The notes beneath the pieces are model-generated. The model ran no database searches, was not told the origin of the DNA, and worked only from the letters and a program-made list of their open reading frames with translations. From Mangrovicoccus sp. HB161399 (lineage in GTDB: Bacteria > Pseudomonadota > Alphaproteobacteria > Rhodobacterales > Rhodobacteraceae): DNA of 64,000 nt. Positions 33,647-42,681 of this stretch are shown here, piece by piece. Positions within the stretch are counted from its first letter, which is position 1, and each line of letters starts with the position of its first letter. Location: the NCBI RefSeq assembly GCF_013184745.1, contig NZ_JAATVU010000018.1, positions 50,694 through 114,693 of the forward strand, in the 5' to 3' direction. Position numbers and translations under genes: made by a program.

Positions 33647-34659
33647 ATGCGCAAGGTCTTCATCCATGCCCGGGCACCGAGGACCGGAACGTCCTACCTT
33701 CAGTGCCTCTTCGCCCGGCATGCGGATCGGATGCGGGGGAACGGCCTGGTCCACCCCTGGGTTCCGGTGCAGGACCGGCGCGCAAGGGCATCGTGACCGG
33801 CGGGAACGGCGTGGTGATCGCGCGCCATCTCAGCCCCTCGATGATGCCAAGGGACATGGACCGGGAGGAGATAATGGACGGGTTTCGCGCGGAATTCGCC
33901 GCGCATCCCGGCAGCAGCCTGCTCTGTTCGGCAGAAGCCATCCATTTCGGCGGCGCACAGCGCTCGGCGCGATGCGCTCGGCAGGGCTGGAGCCGCATGC
34001 CATCCTCGCGATGCGCGACTGCGGGGAATGCGCGCGCTCCGCCTATGGCCAGCCCGTCAAGCGGCAGAGCGCCGCGCAGGAGTTCCGCACGTTCCTCGGG
34101 GACTGCCCCCCCAACTGCCCGGTCCGGCTGCGGGCGCTCGACCGGCATTTCGGTCCGGACCGGTTGCATCTGGTGCATTGCGGCAGGAACCTCGACCGGC
34201 TGGCCGGGCTGTTCTTCCGCGGCCTTCCGGGGCTCGGGTGCATGCCGCAGGTCCGGGCCAGAGCCAACCGCTCGCTGACCGCCCGGGAGATCGAGCTGCA
34301 GCGCGTCATGAACGCAGCCTATCCGCTGGAGCAGCGCGCGAGGCCCGCGACCTTCGCAAGCGACGCGCTGCTGGCCGCCGACCGGCCGCCCCGAGGACTT
34401 CGCCATCACCGCCGATGAAGCCCCCATCCTCGAGGACCGCTCCGGCGCCGAGGCAGCGCGCATCAATGCCCGTCCCGACAGCCCCGGCCTCCGCGTCTGC
34501 CCGGAGATCGGGCCGGACCGCGCGCCGGTCGAGATCGGCGATTTCGAGACCGGCGTCATGTCCTTGCTGGCCCGGCTGGCCGCCGCCGTCAGCCGATCCG
34601 GCCCTCCCTCCGCGTCAGGGCAGGCTGTCCGGAATTGCGCCGCCGGATTTCTTTGCTAG
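33647..34659 (+). pseudogene. sulfotransferase-like P-loop protein, disrupted by frameshifts
   Basis: Three reading frames must be joined. 33647-33796 encodes an N-terminus MRKVFIHARAPRTGTSYLQ, very like the sulfotransferase phosphosulfate-binding loop. The next frame carries GIVTGGNGVVIARHLSP to about 33990. A third runs from about 33950 to 34418 (ILAMRDCGECARSAYGQ; ANRSLTAREIELQRVMN, a usual C-terminal motif). The frame then returns to the second and ends with TAG at 34657-34659. Each piece has plausible coding bias and family-like order, so this is one decayed gene of about 330 residues. Sequencing error could explain some of the shifts. Confidence 0.7.
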
Positions 34660-34687
34660 GCTGCCCCTGCCGGGAGGAGCGCCTAGG

Positions 34688-35833
34688 TTGCTGGAATTCA
34701 CTCACAATCCATGGATGGTTGTGGCCTCTTTTGCCGTTGCCCTGTCCGCGGGCTTCAGCGGGCTGTCGCTGCTGCGCGGCGCCTCGCGCCTGCCGGTGAG
34801 CCAGCGCAAGCTGCTGGTCGCCGTGGCCGCCATCGTGCTGGGCGGCGGCATCTGGTCGATGCATTTCGTGGCGATGCTCGGCCTGCAGCTGCCCGCGCTC
34901 TTTTACTATGACGGGCTGACCACGCTGGTCTCGGCGCTGGCGGCCATCCTCATGGTGGGGCTGGCGCTGCTGGTGCTGCATTTCGGGCGGCGCTGCCCGG
35001 CGAACCTCACCCTGGCGGGCTGCATCATGGGCACGGGGATCGCGGGGATGCACTATATCGGCATGCTCGGCATGGAACTCTGCGCGCCGGTCTTCAGCCC
35101 GTCCGGCGTGGCCGTCGCGCTGGCGGCGGCGCTGGCGCTGTCGACCCTGGCGGTCCGCGCCGCCTACGGATCGCGCAGCCGCCTGCATATCCTGGCCGGA
35201 ACGCTGTGCTTCGCCGCGGCGGTCGTCTCGATGCATTTCATCGCCATGGCCGGCACGCAGTTCCGGCTCGCCGATGCCACGCAGACGGCCGGGCCCGTGC
35301 TCGGCAACGCGGTGCTGGCCATGGTGGTCGCGCTCTCCTCCTTCATCATCAGCGGACTCGCGCTGCTCAGCGGCGTGTCCTTCTTGGCTCCGGGTTCCGA
35401 CTCCGCTGCGGCGCCAGACATGGAGGACACAGCCCCGCAGGCGCCCGCAGCCCCGCAGCCATCCGCCGCGCCGCAGCCGCTGCCCGAACCGCCCGCGTCG
35501 TCTCTGCCGGTGCCCTACGAGCGCGAGGGCAGCACCCATTTCGCCGCCTCCGCCGAAATCGCGGCGATCCGCGCCGAGGGCCATTACACGCTGCTCTATG
35601 CCGGCAAGGAGCGCCATCTCTGCCCCTGGTCGATCACCGAGGCCGGACGGCGGCTGGAGCCGCACCGCTTCATCCGCGTGCACCGCTCCTACCTGGTCAA
35701 TCCCGCCTTCGTCAGCGAGTTCCAGCGCACCAAGGACACCGGCGTCTGCTTCTTCCGCAACACCGAGTCCCTGGCCAAGGCGCCGGTCAGCCGCTCGCGG
35801 CTTTCCCAGGTGCGCGAGGCACTTGGCGTCTGA
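34688..35833 (+). CDS. MHYT-domain membrane sensor with LytTR DNA-binding domain (CoxC/CoxH-like)
   Basis: A 381-residue protein. The N-terminal MHYT domain has about seven hydrophobic segments and three signature motifs: MHFVAM (58-63), MHYIGM (121-126) and MHFIAM (182-187). A Pro/Ala-rich linker (about 240-280) leads to a LytTR domain (285-381; HRFIRVHRSYLVNP). MHYT domains are thought to bind copper and sense O2, CO or NO. MHYT-LytTR proteins CoxC and CoxH occur in the Oligotropha CO dehydrogenase cluster. The start is TTG, eight bases after GGGAGGAG; the next in-frame ATG (34715) would cut the first helix. It probably controls the cox genes that follow. Confidence 0.87.
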   Translation: MLEFTHNPWMVVASFAVALSAGFSGLSLLRGASRLPVSQRKLLVAVAAIVLGGGIWSMHFVAMLGLQLPALFYYDGLTTLVSALAAILMVGLALLVLHFGRRCPANLTLAGCIMGTGIAGMHYIGMLGMELCAPVFSPSGVAVALAAALALSTLAVRAAYGSRSRLHILAGTLCFAAAVVSMHFIAMAGTQFRLADATQTAGPVLGNAVLAMVVALSSFIISGLALLSGVSFLAPGSDSAAAPDMEDTAPQAPAAPQPSAAPQPLPEPPASSLPVPYEREGSTHFAASAEIAAIRAEGHYTLLYAGKERHLCPWSITEAGRRLEPHRFIRVHRSYLVNPAFVSEFQRTKDTGVCFFRNTESLAKAPVSRSRLSQVREALGV

Positions 35834-35966
35834 ACCGCAGTTCGTGCGGGCCATTCGCATTTCGTGCAGAACCCGCCGGCATTCGCGACCGCCCGTTTGG
35901 CGCCGCCCCCGCCCTGTCCGACAGTCCGCCCGAGGCATCGGGGAGGATGCCGCAGGGAGGAACACC

Positions 35967-36800
35967 ATGATACCAGCCGGGTTCGAGTATCACCGGCCTG
36001 CCGATCTGGCAGCGGCCATCGGCATCCTGCAGCAGCATGGCGACGAGGCGCGGGTGGTCGCGGGCGGGCACAGCCTGATTCCGATGATGAAGCTGCGCAT
36101 GGCCGAGCTTGGCCATCTTGTCGACCTGCGCGACATCGGCGAGCTGCGGGGCATCGGCATCGCCGGCGGGACCGCCGAGATCGGCGCCATGACCACCCAG
36201 CACGAGCTGATCGGCCATGGCGGGCTGGCCAGCGCGCTGCCGGTGCTGCGCGAGGCGGCGCTGCAGATCGCCGATCCCCAGGTGCGCTATCTCGGCACGA
36301 TCGGCGGCAATGTCGCCAACGGCGATCCGGGCAACGACATGCCCGCGGTGATGCAGTGCCTCGGCGCCCGCTTCCGGCTCTGCGGACCCGAGGGCGAGCG
36401 CGAGGTCGCGGCGCGGGACTTCTACGAGGCTGCCTTCTTCACTGCCCGCGCCGAGGAGGAGATCCTGTCGCGGATCCTGATCCCGCTCCCGCCCGAGGGC
36501 ACCGGACAGGCCTATGTGAAGCAGAAGCGCAAGATCGGCGACTACGCGACCGCCGCGGCCGCCGTCATTGCCGGGCGCGACAGCGCCTCGGTGGCGATGA
36601 CCAACCTCTCGGACACCCCCGTCTGGTCGGCGGAGGCAGGCGCCGCGCTGGCCGCGGGCCATGTCGAGGGCTGCGTCGAGGCGATGCTGGCCGCGATCGA
36701 CCCGCAGGAGGACATGCGCGGGCCGATCCCCTTCAAGAAACACGTCGCCGCGGTGGTGCTGCGCCGCGCCATCGGCGCCGCACTGGCGCGCCGGGCCTGA
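35967..36800 (+). CDS. coxM: CO dehydrogenase medium (FAD) subunit
   Basis: A 277-residue flavoprotein subunit of the molybdenum hydroxylase family. FAD motifs [11 protein letters not shown] (32-42) and TIGGNVA (111-117) are intact. It accepts electrons from the CoxS iron-sulfur clusters and passes them to the quinone pool. It starts after GGGAGGAAC, 134 bp beyond the sensor gene, and is first of the tightly packed coxMSLDEF set. Confidence 0.93.
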   Translation: MIPAGFEYHRPADLAAAIGILQQHGDEARVVAGGHSLIPMMKLRMAELGHLVDLRDIGELRGIGIAGGTAEIGAMTTQHELIGHGGLASALPVLREAALQIADPQVRYLGTIGGNVANGDPGNDMPAVMQCLGARFRLCGPEGEREVAARDFYEAAFFTARAEEEILSRILIPLPPEGTGQAYVKQKRKIGDYATAAAAVIAGRDSASVAMTNLSDTPVWSAEAGAALAAGHVEGCVEAMLAAIDPQEDMRGPIPFKKHVAAVVLRRAIGAALARRA

Positions 36801-36813
36801 GGAGGAGGCAGAG

Positions 36814-37308
36814 ATGGACAAGATCCCCGTCACGTTCACCCTGAACGGCGAGACCGTCGAAGGCCTCGCCGAGCCGCGGATGCTGCTGATCCACTTCCTG
36901 CGCGAGACGCTGGGCGTCACCGGCCCGCATATCGGCTGCGAGACCAGCCATTGCGGCGCCTGCACCGTCGACATGGACGGCCGCTCGGTCAAGTCCTGCA
37001 CCCTCTTCGCGGTGCAGGCCTCCGGGTCCGAGATCGTCACGGTCGAGGGCCTGGCCAACCCCGACGGCACGCTGGGCGTCATCCAGGAGATGTTCCGAGA
37101 ACATCACGGGCTGCAATGCGGCTTCTGCACGCCGGGGATGATCACCCGGGCCTGGCGGCTCCTGCAGGAGACCCCGAACCCCAGCGAGGAGCAGGTCCGC
37201 TTCGGCATGGCCGGGAACCTCTGCCGCTGCACCGGCTACCAGAACATCGTCAAGGCGGTGCTCGCCTCGGCGGCCGAGCTGAACGCAGCGAAGGAGGCCG
37301 CGGAATGA
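36814..37308 (+). CDS. coxS: CO dehydrogenase small (2 x [2Fe-2S]) subunit
   Basis: A 164-residue protein. The plant-type cluster is bound by Cys42, Cys47, Cys50 and Cys62, and the C-terminal cluster by Cys102, Cys105, Cys137 and Cys139, all conserved and numbered much as in Oligotropha CoxS. It relays electrons from the molybdenum site in CoxL to FAD in CoxM. The ribosome-binding site is GAGGAGG; the stop overlaps the coxL start by 4 bp. Confidence 0.95.
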   Translation: MDKIPVTFTLNGETVEGLAEPRMLLIHFLRETLGVTGPHIGCETSHCGACTVDMDGRSVKSCTLFAVQASGSEIVTVEGLANPDGTLGVIQEMFREHHGLQCGFCTPGMITRAWRLLQETPNPSEEQVRFGMAGNLCRCTGYQNIVKAVLASAAELNAAKEAAE

Positions 37309-39725
37309 AGGACGATGCAACCGCCCCCGCAGACCGCAGCGCCGGGCTGAAGGGCCTGGGCTGCTCGCGCAAGCGCGTCGAGGATGTCCGCTTCACGCAG
37401 GGCCGCGGCAATTACGTCGACGACATCAAGCTCAAGGGCATGCTGTCGGGCGATTTCGTCCGGTCTCCCTATGCCCATGCGCGGGTCGTTTCGGTGGACA
37501 AGGATGCCGCGCTGGCCGTGCCGGGCGTTCTGGCCGTGCTGACCGCGCAGGATCTCGAGCCGCTGGGACTGCACTGGATGCCGACTCTGGCGGGCGACCG
37601 GCAGATGGTGCTGGCCGACGGCAAGGTGCTGTTCCAGGGCCAGGAGGTCGCCTTCGTCGTCGCCACCGACCGCTATGCCGCCGCCGACGGCGTGGCTGCG
37701 GTCGAGGTCGAGTACGAGGAGCTGCCGGTCGTCACCGATCCGTTCCGCGCGCTCGATCCCGACGCGCCGGTGCTGCGCGAGGATCTGGAAGGCAAGACCG
37801 AGGGCGCGCACGGGGCCCGGCGCCACCACAACCACATCTTCACCTGGGAGGCCGGCGACCGCGAGGCGACCGAGGCGGTGCTGGGCGAGGCCGAGGTCGT
37901 GGCCGAGGAGATGATCCACTACCACCGCACCCATCCGATGCCGCTGGAGACCTGCGGCTGCGTCGCCTCGATGGACAAGGTCACCGGCAAGCTGACCGTC
38001 TGGGGCACTTTCCAGGCGCCGCATGCGGTGCGCACCGTCGCCTCGCTGATCTCGGGCATCGCCGAGCACAACATCCGCATCGTCAGCCCCGATATCGGCG
38101 GCGGCTTCGGCAACAAGGTCGGCGTCTATCCCGGCTATGTCTGCTCGATCGTCGCCTCGATCGTCACCGGCAGGCCGGTAAAATGGGTGGAAAGCCGGAT
38201 GGACAACCTGATGTCCACGGCCTTCGCCCGCGACTACTGGATGAAGGGCCGGATCGCCGCCACGAAGGACGGCAAGATCACCGGGCTGCGCTGCCATGTC
38301 ACCGCCGACCATGGCGGCTTCGACGCCTGCGCCGACCCGACCAAGTTCCCGGCCGGCTTCATGAACATCTGCACCGGCTCCTACGACATCCCGGTCGCCT
38401 ATCTGGAGGTCGACGGCGTCTATACCAACAAGGCGCCGGGCGGCGTGGCCTACCGCTGCTCCTTCCGCGTGACCGAGGCCGCCTATTTCATCGAGCGGAT
38501 GATCGAGGTGCTGGCCATCAAGCTGGGCATGGACGCCGCCGAACTCAGGCGCATCAACTTCATCCGCGCCGACCAGTTTCCCTACCAGTCGGCTCTGGGA
38601 TGGGAATACGACAGCGGCGATTACCACCGGGCCTGGGACAAGGCGCTGGAGGCGGTCGGCTACGACGCGCTGCGGGCCGAGCAGGCGCAGAGGCTGGAAG
38701 ACTTCCGGGCCGGGAAGACCCGCAAGCTGATCGGCATCGGGCTGACGCATTTCACCGAGATCGTCGGCGCCGGCCCGGTGAAGAACTGCGACATCCTCGG
38801 CCTCGGCATGTTCGACAGCTGCGAGATCCGCATCCATCCCACCGGCTCGGCCATCGCGCGGCTCGGCACGATCAGCCAGGGACAGGGCCACGCCACCACC
38901 TTCGCCCAGATCATCGCCAGCGAGATCGGCATTCCCGCCGACGACATCACGCTGGAGGAAGGCGATACCGACACCGCGCCCTATGGCCTCGGCACTTACG
39001 GGTCCCGCTCCACCCCGGTGGCGGGGGCGGCCACGGCGATGGCGGCGCGCAAGATCCGCGCCAAGGCGCAGATGATCGCGGCCTACCTGCTGGAAGTGCA
39101 TGACGACGACGTCGAATTCGACATCGACCGCTTTGCCGTGAAGGGCGCGCCGGAGCGGTTCAAGACGATGAAGGAGATCGCCTTCGCCGCCTACAACCAG
39201 GCCATTCCGGGGATCGAGCCGGGGCTGGAGGCGGTCAGCTACTACGACCCGCCCAACATGACCTATCCTTTCGGCGCCTATATCTGCGTGATGGAGATCG
39301 ACGTCGATACCGGCGACCATGACATCCGCAGCTTCTACGCGCTCGACGATTGCGGCACGCGGATCAACCCGATGATCATCGAGGGACAGGTCCATGGCGG
39401 CGCGACCGAGGGCTATGCGATCGCGATGGGACAGGAAATCGCCTATGATGCGATGGGCAACCACAAGACGGCAACGCTGATGGATTTCTTCGTGCCGACC
39501 TCGTGGGAAACGCCGCACTATACGACCGACTTCACCGTCACCCCCAGCCCGCATCACCCCATCGGGGCGAAGGGCGTGGGCGAAAGCCCCAATGTCGGCT
39601 CGGTGCCCTGCTTCTCCAACGCGGTGCATGACGCGTTCCGGCCCTTCGGGCTGGTGCACAGCCACATGCCGCATGACCAGTGGCGGGTCTGGAAGATCGC
39701 CCATGATCTCGGGCTGCACGGCTAG
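37305..39725 (+). CDS. coxL: form I aerobic CO dehydrogenase large (Mo-Cu) subunit
   Basis: An 806-residue molybdenum hydroxylase, close to the 809 residues of Oligotropha CoxL. The decisive feature is the active-site loop VAYRCSFR with Cys385, the ligand to copper in the Cu-S-Mo centre. The AYxCSFR signature separates form I, true CO-oxidising enzymes from form II (AYRGAGR) relatives. Other landmarks are GGGFGNKVG (FxG loop), a QGQGH motif near residue 525, and the GAKGVGES segment holding the catalytic Glu. It oxidises CO and water to CO2, 2 electrons and 2 protons on the inner face of the membrane. Confidence 0.96.
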   Translation: MKDDATAPADRSAGLKGLGCSRKRVEDVRFTQGRGNYVDDIKLKGMLSGDFVRSPYAHARVVSVDKDAALAVPGVLAVLTAQDLEPLGLHWMPTLAGDRQMVLADGKVLFQGQEVAFVVATDRYAAADGVAAVEVEYEELPVVTDPFRALDPDAPVLREDLEGKTEGAHGARRHHNHIFTWEAGDREATEAVLGEAEVVAEEMIHYHRTHPMPLETCGCVASMDKVTGKLTVWGTFQAPHAVRTVASLISGIAEHNIRIVSPDIGGGFGNKVGVYPGYVCSIVASIVTGRPVKWVESRMDNLMSTAFARDYWMKGRIAATKDGKITGLRCHVTADHGGFDACADPTKFPAGFMNICTGSYDIPVAYLEVDGVYTNKAPGGVAYRCSFRVTEAAYFIERMIEVLAIKLGMDAAELRRINFIRADQFPYQSALGWEYDSGDYHRAWDKALEAVGYDALRAEQAQRLEDFRAGKTRKLIGIGLTHFTEIVGAGPVKNCDILGLGMFDSCEIRIHPTGSAIARLGTISQGQGHATTFAQIIASEIGIPADDITLEEGDTDTAPYGLGTYGSRSTPVAGAATAMAARKIRAKAQMIAAYLLEVHDDDVEFDIDRFAVKGAPERFKTMKEIAFAAYNQAIPGIEPGLEAVSYYDPPNMTYPFGAYICVMEIDVDTGDHDIRSFYALDDCGTRINPMIIEGQVHGGATEGYAIAMGQEIAYDAMGNHKTATLMDFFVPTSWETPHYTTDFTVTPSPHHPIGAKGVGESPNVGSVPCFSNAVHDAFRPFGLVHSHMPHDQWRVWKIAHDLGLHG

Positions 39726-39728
39726 GCG

Positions 39729-40589
39729 ATGGCGGGGGACCCCGGCACGCTGAAGGCCGCGCTTGCGGCATCGGGCTACGTCGCGGGCGACGCGCTGGCG
39801 ATGGCGCTGCACCTGGCGCTGTCGCTCGGGCGGCCCCTGCTGGTCGAGGGACCGGCGGGGGTGGGCAAGACCGAAGTCGCGAAGGCGCTGGCCGCGCATC
39901 TGGACGCGCGCCTGATCCGGCTGCAATGCTACGAGGGGCTGGATGCGTCGCACGCGATCTACGAATGGAACTACCAGCGGCAGCTCTTGGCAATCCGGGC
40001 GGAAGGCATGGCCGAGGCCGACCTCTTCTCCGAGCGGTTCCTGCTGAAGCGGCCGCTCCTGGAGGCGATCACCCAGGACGCGCCGCCGGTGCTGCTGATC
40101 GACGAGATCGACCGCGCCGACGAGGAGTTCGAGGCCTACCTGCTGGAGATCCTGTCGGATTTCCAGATCACCATTCCGGAGATGGGGACCATCGCGGCCA
40201 CGGCCCGCCCGGTGGTGATCCTGACCGCCAACGGCACGCGGGACCTGTCGGACGCGCTGCGCCGCCGCTGCCTCTACTGCCATCTCGATTACCCGGATAC
40301 GGAAACCGAGCTCGCCATCCTCGCGGCACGCGCGCCCGGGCTGGAGCCCCGGCTGGCCCGGCAGATCGTCGGCACGGTGCAGGCGCTCCGGCGCGAGGAT
40401 CTGGAGAAGGCGCCGGGCATTGCCGAGATGCTGGACTGGGCCGCCGCGCTCTCGGGGCTGGGCATCAACGATCTCGCGGCCGACCGGACGGCGGTCCAGG
40501 CGACCTTGGCCTGCCTGCTGAAGACAGCAGCCGACCGCGATGCCATGCCGCCCGAGGTGATGGACCGGCTGATCGGCAGGGTGGCGTGA
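39729..40589 (+). CDS. coxD: MoxR-type AAA+ ATPase for CO dehydrogenase maturation
   Basis: A 286-residue AAA+ protein with Walker A GPAGVGKT (41-48) and Walker B VLLIDEID (121-128), then an arginine-finger region near DALRRRC. CoxD-type ATPases work with VWA partners (CoxE) and are needed to build the Cu-S-Mo centre of CoxL. It begins three bases after coxL and overlaps the coxE start by one base (TGATG). Confidence 0.93.
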   Translation: MAGDPGTLKAALAASGYVAGDALAMALHLALSLGRPLLVEGPAGVGKTEVAKALAAHLDARLIRLQCYEGLDASHAIYEWNYQRQLLAIRAEGMAEADLFSERFLLKRPLLEAITQDAPPVLLIDEIDRADEEFEAYLLEILSDFQITIPEMGTIAATARPVVILTANGTRDLSDALRRRCLYCHLDYPDTETELAILAARAPGLEPRLARQIVGTVQALRREDLEKAPGIAEMLDWAAALSGLGINDLAADRTAVQATLACLLKTAADRDAMPPEVMDRLIGRVA

Positions 40590-41761
40590 TGCGGGCGACG
40601 CGCTTCCCCGCCCGCGCCTCCGGTCCTGCCGAGCGGCTCTCGGGCTTTCTCGCGCATCTGCGGATGAACGGGCTGGCCCCCTGCCCCTTGCCCGAGGCCC
40701 TGGCCGCGCTGGCCGCGGTGAAGGCCGCCGATCCCGCCGAGGCGCGGCTGGCGCTGAAGGTCGCGGCGGCGGGGGATGCCGAGGCATGGGAGAGGTTCGA
40801 CGATCTCTTCGATGCCTTCTGGTTCAATGCCGGGATGACCCGGACAGGCACGCAGAGCGCCCATGTCCAGGTGCAAACCGCGCGGCCCCGGCTCTGGCAG
40901 GGGCACCTCGATGAGGGCGACGGCCACGAAAGCGGGGGCCAGCCCGAAGCGGATGACGGCGGCGGAGAGGCCGAGGGCGCCGAGGGCCGGCTGATCGCCA
41001 CGCGCCGGGACAGCCTGATGCGCCGCGACCTGCGCGAGCTGATGGACGAGGCGACCCGCCGCGAGGCCGAACGCACCGCCGAGGCCATCGCGCGGGCCAT
41101 CCGCGACCGCCGCTCGCGGCGGCGGCGGCAGGCGTTGCGCGGGGCCCTGCCCGACCTGCGCCGCACGATCCGCGCAAGCCTGGCCCGCGGCGGCGAGCCG
41201 ATCGACCTCTTCCGCCGCGCCCGCCCCGACCGGCCTGCGCGGATCGTGGCGCTCTGCGATGTCTCGGGCTCGATGCAGCCCTATGCACGGCCTTTCCTCG
41301 CCTTCCTCAAGGGTCTCGCGGATGCCGACACTGCCACCGACGCCTACCTGTTCCACACCCGCCTGATCCGCGTCACCGCCGCGCTGCGCGACCGCGACAG
41401 GCTGCGCGCGGCCGGACGGCTGAGCCTGATGGCGCAGGGCTTCGGCGGCGGCACCGATATCGGCGCCGCACTGGAGGCCTTCGCCGGAACCTGCGGCGCG
41501 AAGGCGCTGACCCGCCGCTCTGCCGTGCTGATCCTGTCGGACGGCTACTGCACCGGCGCGCCGGAGCGTCTGGCCGCGGCGCTCGCGCGGATCCGCCGCC
41601 GCGCCGGGCGGATCATCTGGCTGAACCCGCTCTTGGGCTGGCAGGGCTACGCGCCCGTCGCGGCGGCGATGGCGGCCGCCCTGCCCCATCTGGATGCGCA
41701 TCTGCCTGCCAACACGCTCGCGGCGCTGGCCGCGCTCGAACCAGACCTCGCCCGGCTCTGA
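40589..41761 (+). CDS. coxE: von Willebrand A-domain protein for CO dehydrogenase maturation
   Basis: A 390-residue protein. The C-terminal VWA domain has a complete MIDAS start DVSGS (224-228), later Thr/Asp positions in GGGTDIG and LSDGYC, and the central part is very rich in Arg and Glu (145-180). CoxE proteins partner the MoxR ATPase CoxD in metal-centre maturation. The start at 40589 overlaps the coxD stop; long upstream open sequence in the same frame is antisense-free shadow of coxD and not used. Confidence 0.92.
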   Translation: MRATRFPARASGPAERLSGFLAHLRMNGLAPCPLPEALAALAAVKAADPAEARLALKVAAAGDAEAWERFDDLFDAFWFNAGMTRTGTQSAHVQVQTARPRLWQGHLDEGDGHESGGQPEADDGGGEAEGAEGRLIATRRDSLMRRDLRELMDEATRREAERTAEAIARAIRDRRSRRRRQALRGALPDLRRTIRASLARGGEPIDLFRRARPDRPARIVALCDVSGSMQPYARPFLAFLKGLADADTATDAYLFHTRLIRVTAALRDRDRLRAAGRLSLMAQGFGGGTDIGAALEAFAGTCGAKALTRRSAVLILSDGYCTGAPERLAAALARIRRRAGRIIWLNPLLGWQGYAPVAAAMAAALPHLDAHLPANTLAALAALEPDLARL

Positions 41762-41773
41762 AAGGGAGGACCC

Positions 41774-42586
41774 ATGGAAACCTTCGGCATCTTCGACGAG
41801 ATCGACCGCCAGCGCCGCTCCGGCCGCCCGTTCTGCATCGCAACCGTCGTGCGCACGGCCGATGTCACCTCGGCAAAGGCCGGCGCCAAGGCGGTGGTGA
41901 CGGCGGAGGCCGAGATCCTCGGCCATCTCGGCGGCGCCTGCGTGACCCGCGCCGTGTTGCGCGCCGCAGCGGAGGCGCTGGCCGCCGGAGAGGCGCGGCT
42001 GATCCGGGTGAAGCCCTCCGAGACCGTGGTCGCGCTGACCGACGCCGACGGCGCGCAGCTGTTCAAGAGCGGCTGCCCTTCGGGCGGCACGGTCGACCTG
42101 CTGATCGAACCCTACGAACTGCCGCCGGTGGTCGCCGTGTTCGGCGCCACGCCGGTGGCGCGGGCGATCGCGGCGCAGGCGCGTCTCCTGGGCTTCCGGA
42201 CGGCCCTGTCCGAAGGCACGGAGGGGCCGCCGGATGCGCTGCGCTTTCCCGGCGCGGATGTCTCGGCCCTGCCGCTGGGACCGCGCGACTTCGCCGTGGT
42301 GGCCAGCCAGGGCGTGCAGGATCTCGCCTGCCTGCGCGCGGCGCTCGGCAGCCCCGCGGGCCGCGTCTCGATGATCGCCTCGCGCCGCAAGGCGGCGGCG
42401 CTGGCGGCGAAGCTTGCCGCGGCCGGGCTCGACCCCGCGCGGATCGCACAGCTCAAGTCGCCGGCCGGGCTGGATATCGGGGCGGTCGATCCGAGGGAAA
42501 TCGCGCTGTCCGTACTGGCTGAGATCGTCGCCTGGAGCAGGGCCGCGCGCCACCCGGACCGGCAGCAGAGCGGCAGCCGCGCCTAG
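41774..42586 (+). CDS. coxF: XdhC/CoxF-family molybdenum-cofactor maturation protein
   Basis: A 270-residue XdhC/CoxI-family protein. The N-terminal part has the conserved GHLGGACV and FKSGCPSGGTVDLLIEP, and the C-terminal half a Rossmann-like fold (VVAVFGATPVARAIAAQA). Such proteins bind molybdenum cofactor and protect or sulfurate it before insertion. It follows coxE by 12 bp and ends the cox operon. No coxG (SRPBCC membrane anchor), coxI or coxK gene was seen. Confidence 0.88.
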   Translation: METFGIFDEIDRQRRSGRPFCIATVVRTADVTSAKAGAKAVVTAEAEILGHLGGACVTRAVLRAAAEALAAGEARLIRVKPSETVVALTDADGAQLFKSGCPSGGTVDLLIEPYELPPVVAVFGATPVARAIAAQARLLGFRTALSEGTEGPPDALRFPGADVSALPLGPRDFAVVASQGVQDLACLRAALGSPAGRVSMIASRRKAAALAAKLAAAGLDPARIAQLKSPAGLDIGAVDPREIALSVLAEIVAWSRAARHPDRQQSGSRA

Positions 42587-42621
42587 ACCGGCCCCGGCCG
42601 TTCCCGCCGCAGGCTTCTTTC

Positions 42622-42646
42622 GATATATCGTTTACAACGATATATC
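42622..42646. promoter_or_regulatory. palindromic PadR operator
   Basis: GATATATCGTT (42622-42632) is an exact inverted repeat of AACGATATATC (42636-42646), with a TAC spacer. A further half-site CGTTATATC lies at 42655-42663. The region is strikingly A/T-rich against its surroundings and lies 36 bp before the start of the PadR fusion gene, so repression of that gene is likely. Confidence 0.82.
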
Positions 42647-42681
42647 TTGACTTTCGTTATATCTATTCTTAACTCCGCTGC

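Noticed and set aside
33195..34418. A 407-codon frame beginning inside the FAH gene.
   Set aside because: The first part is a shadow of the FAH gene; only the part after about 33950 has coding character and it is included in the sulfotransferase-like pseudogene.
37236..40787. A 1183-codon open frame on the minus strand opposite coxL and coxD.
   Set aside because: It is antisense to well-supported cox genes, and its translation is a His/Arg/Gly/Asp-rich shadow without any family motif, as expected in GC-rich DNA.
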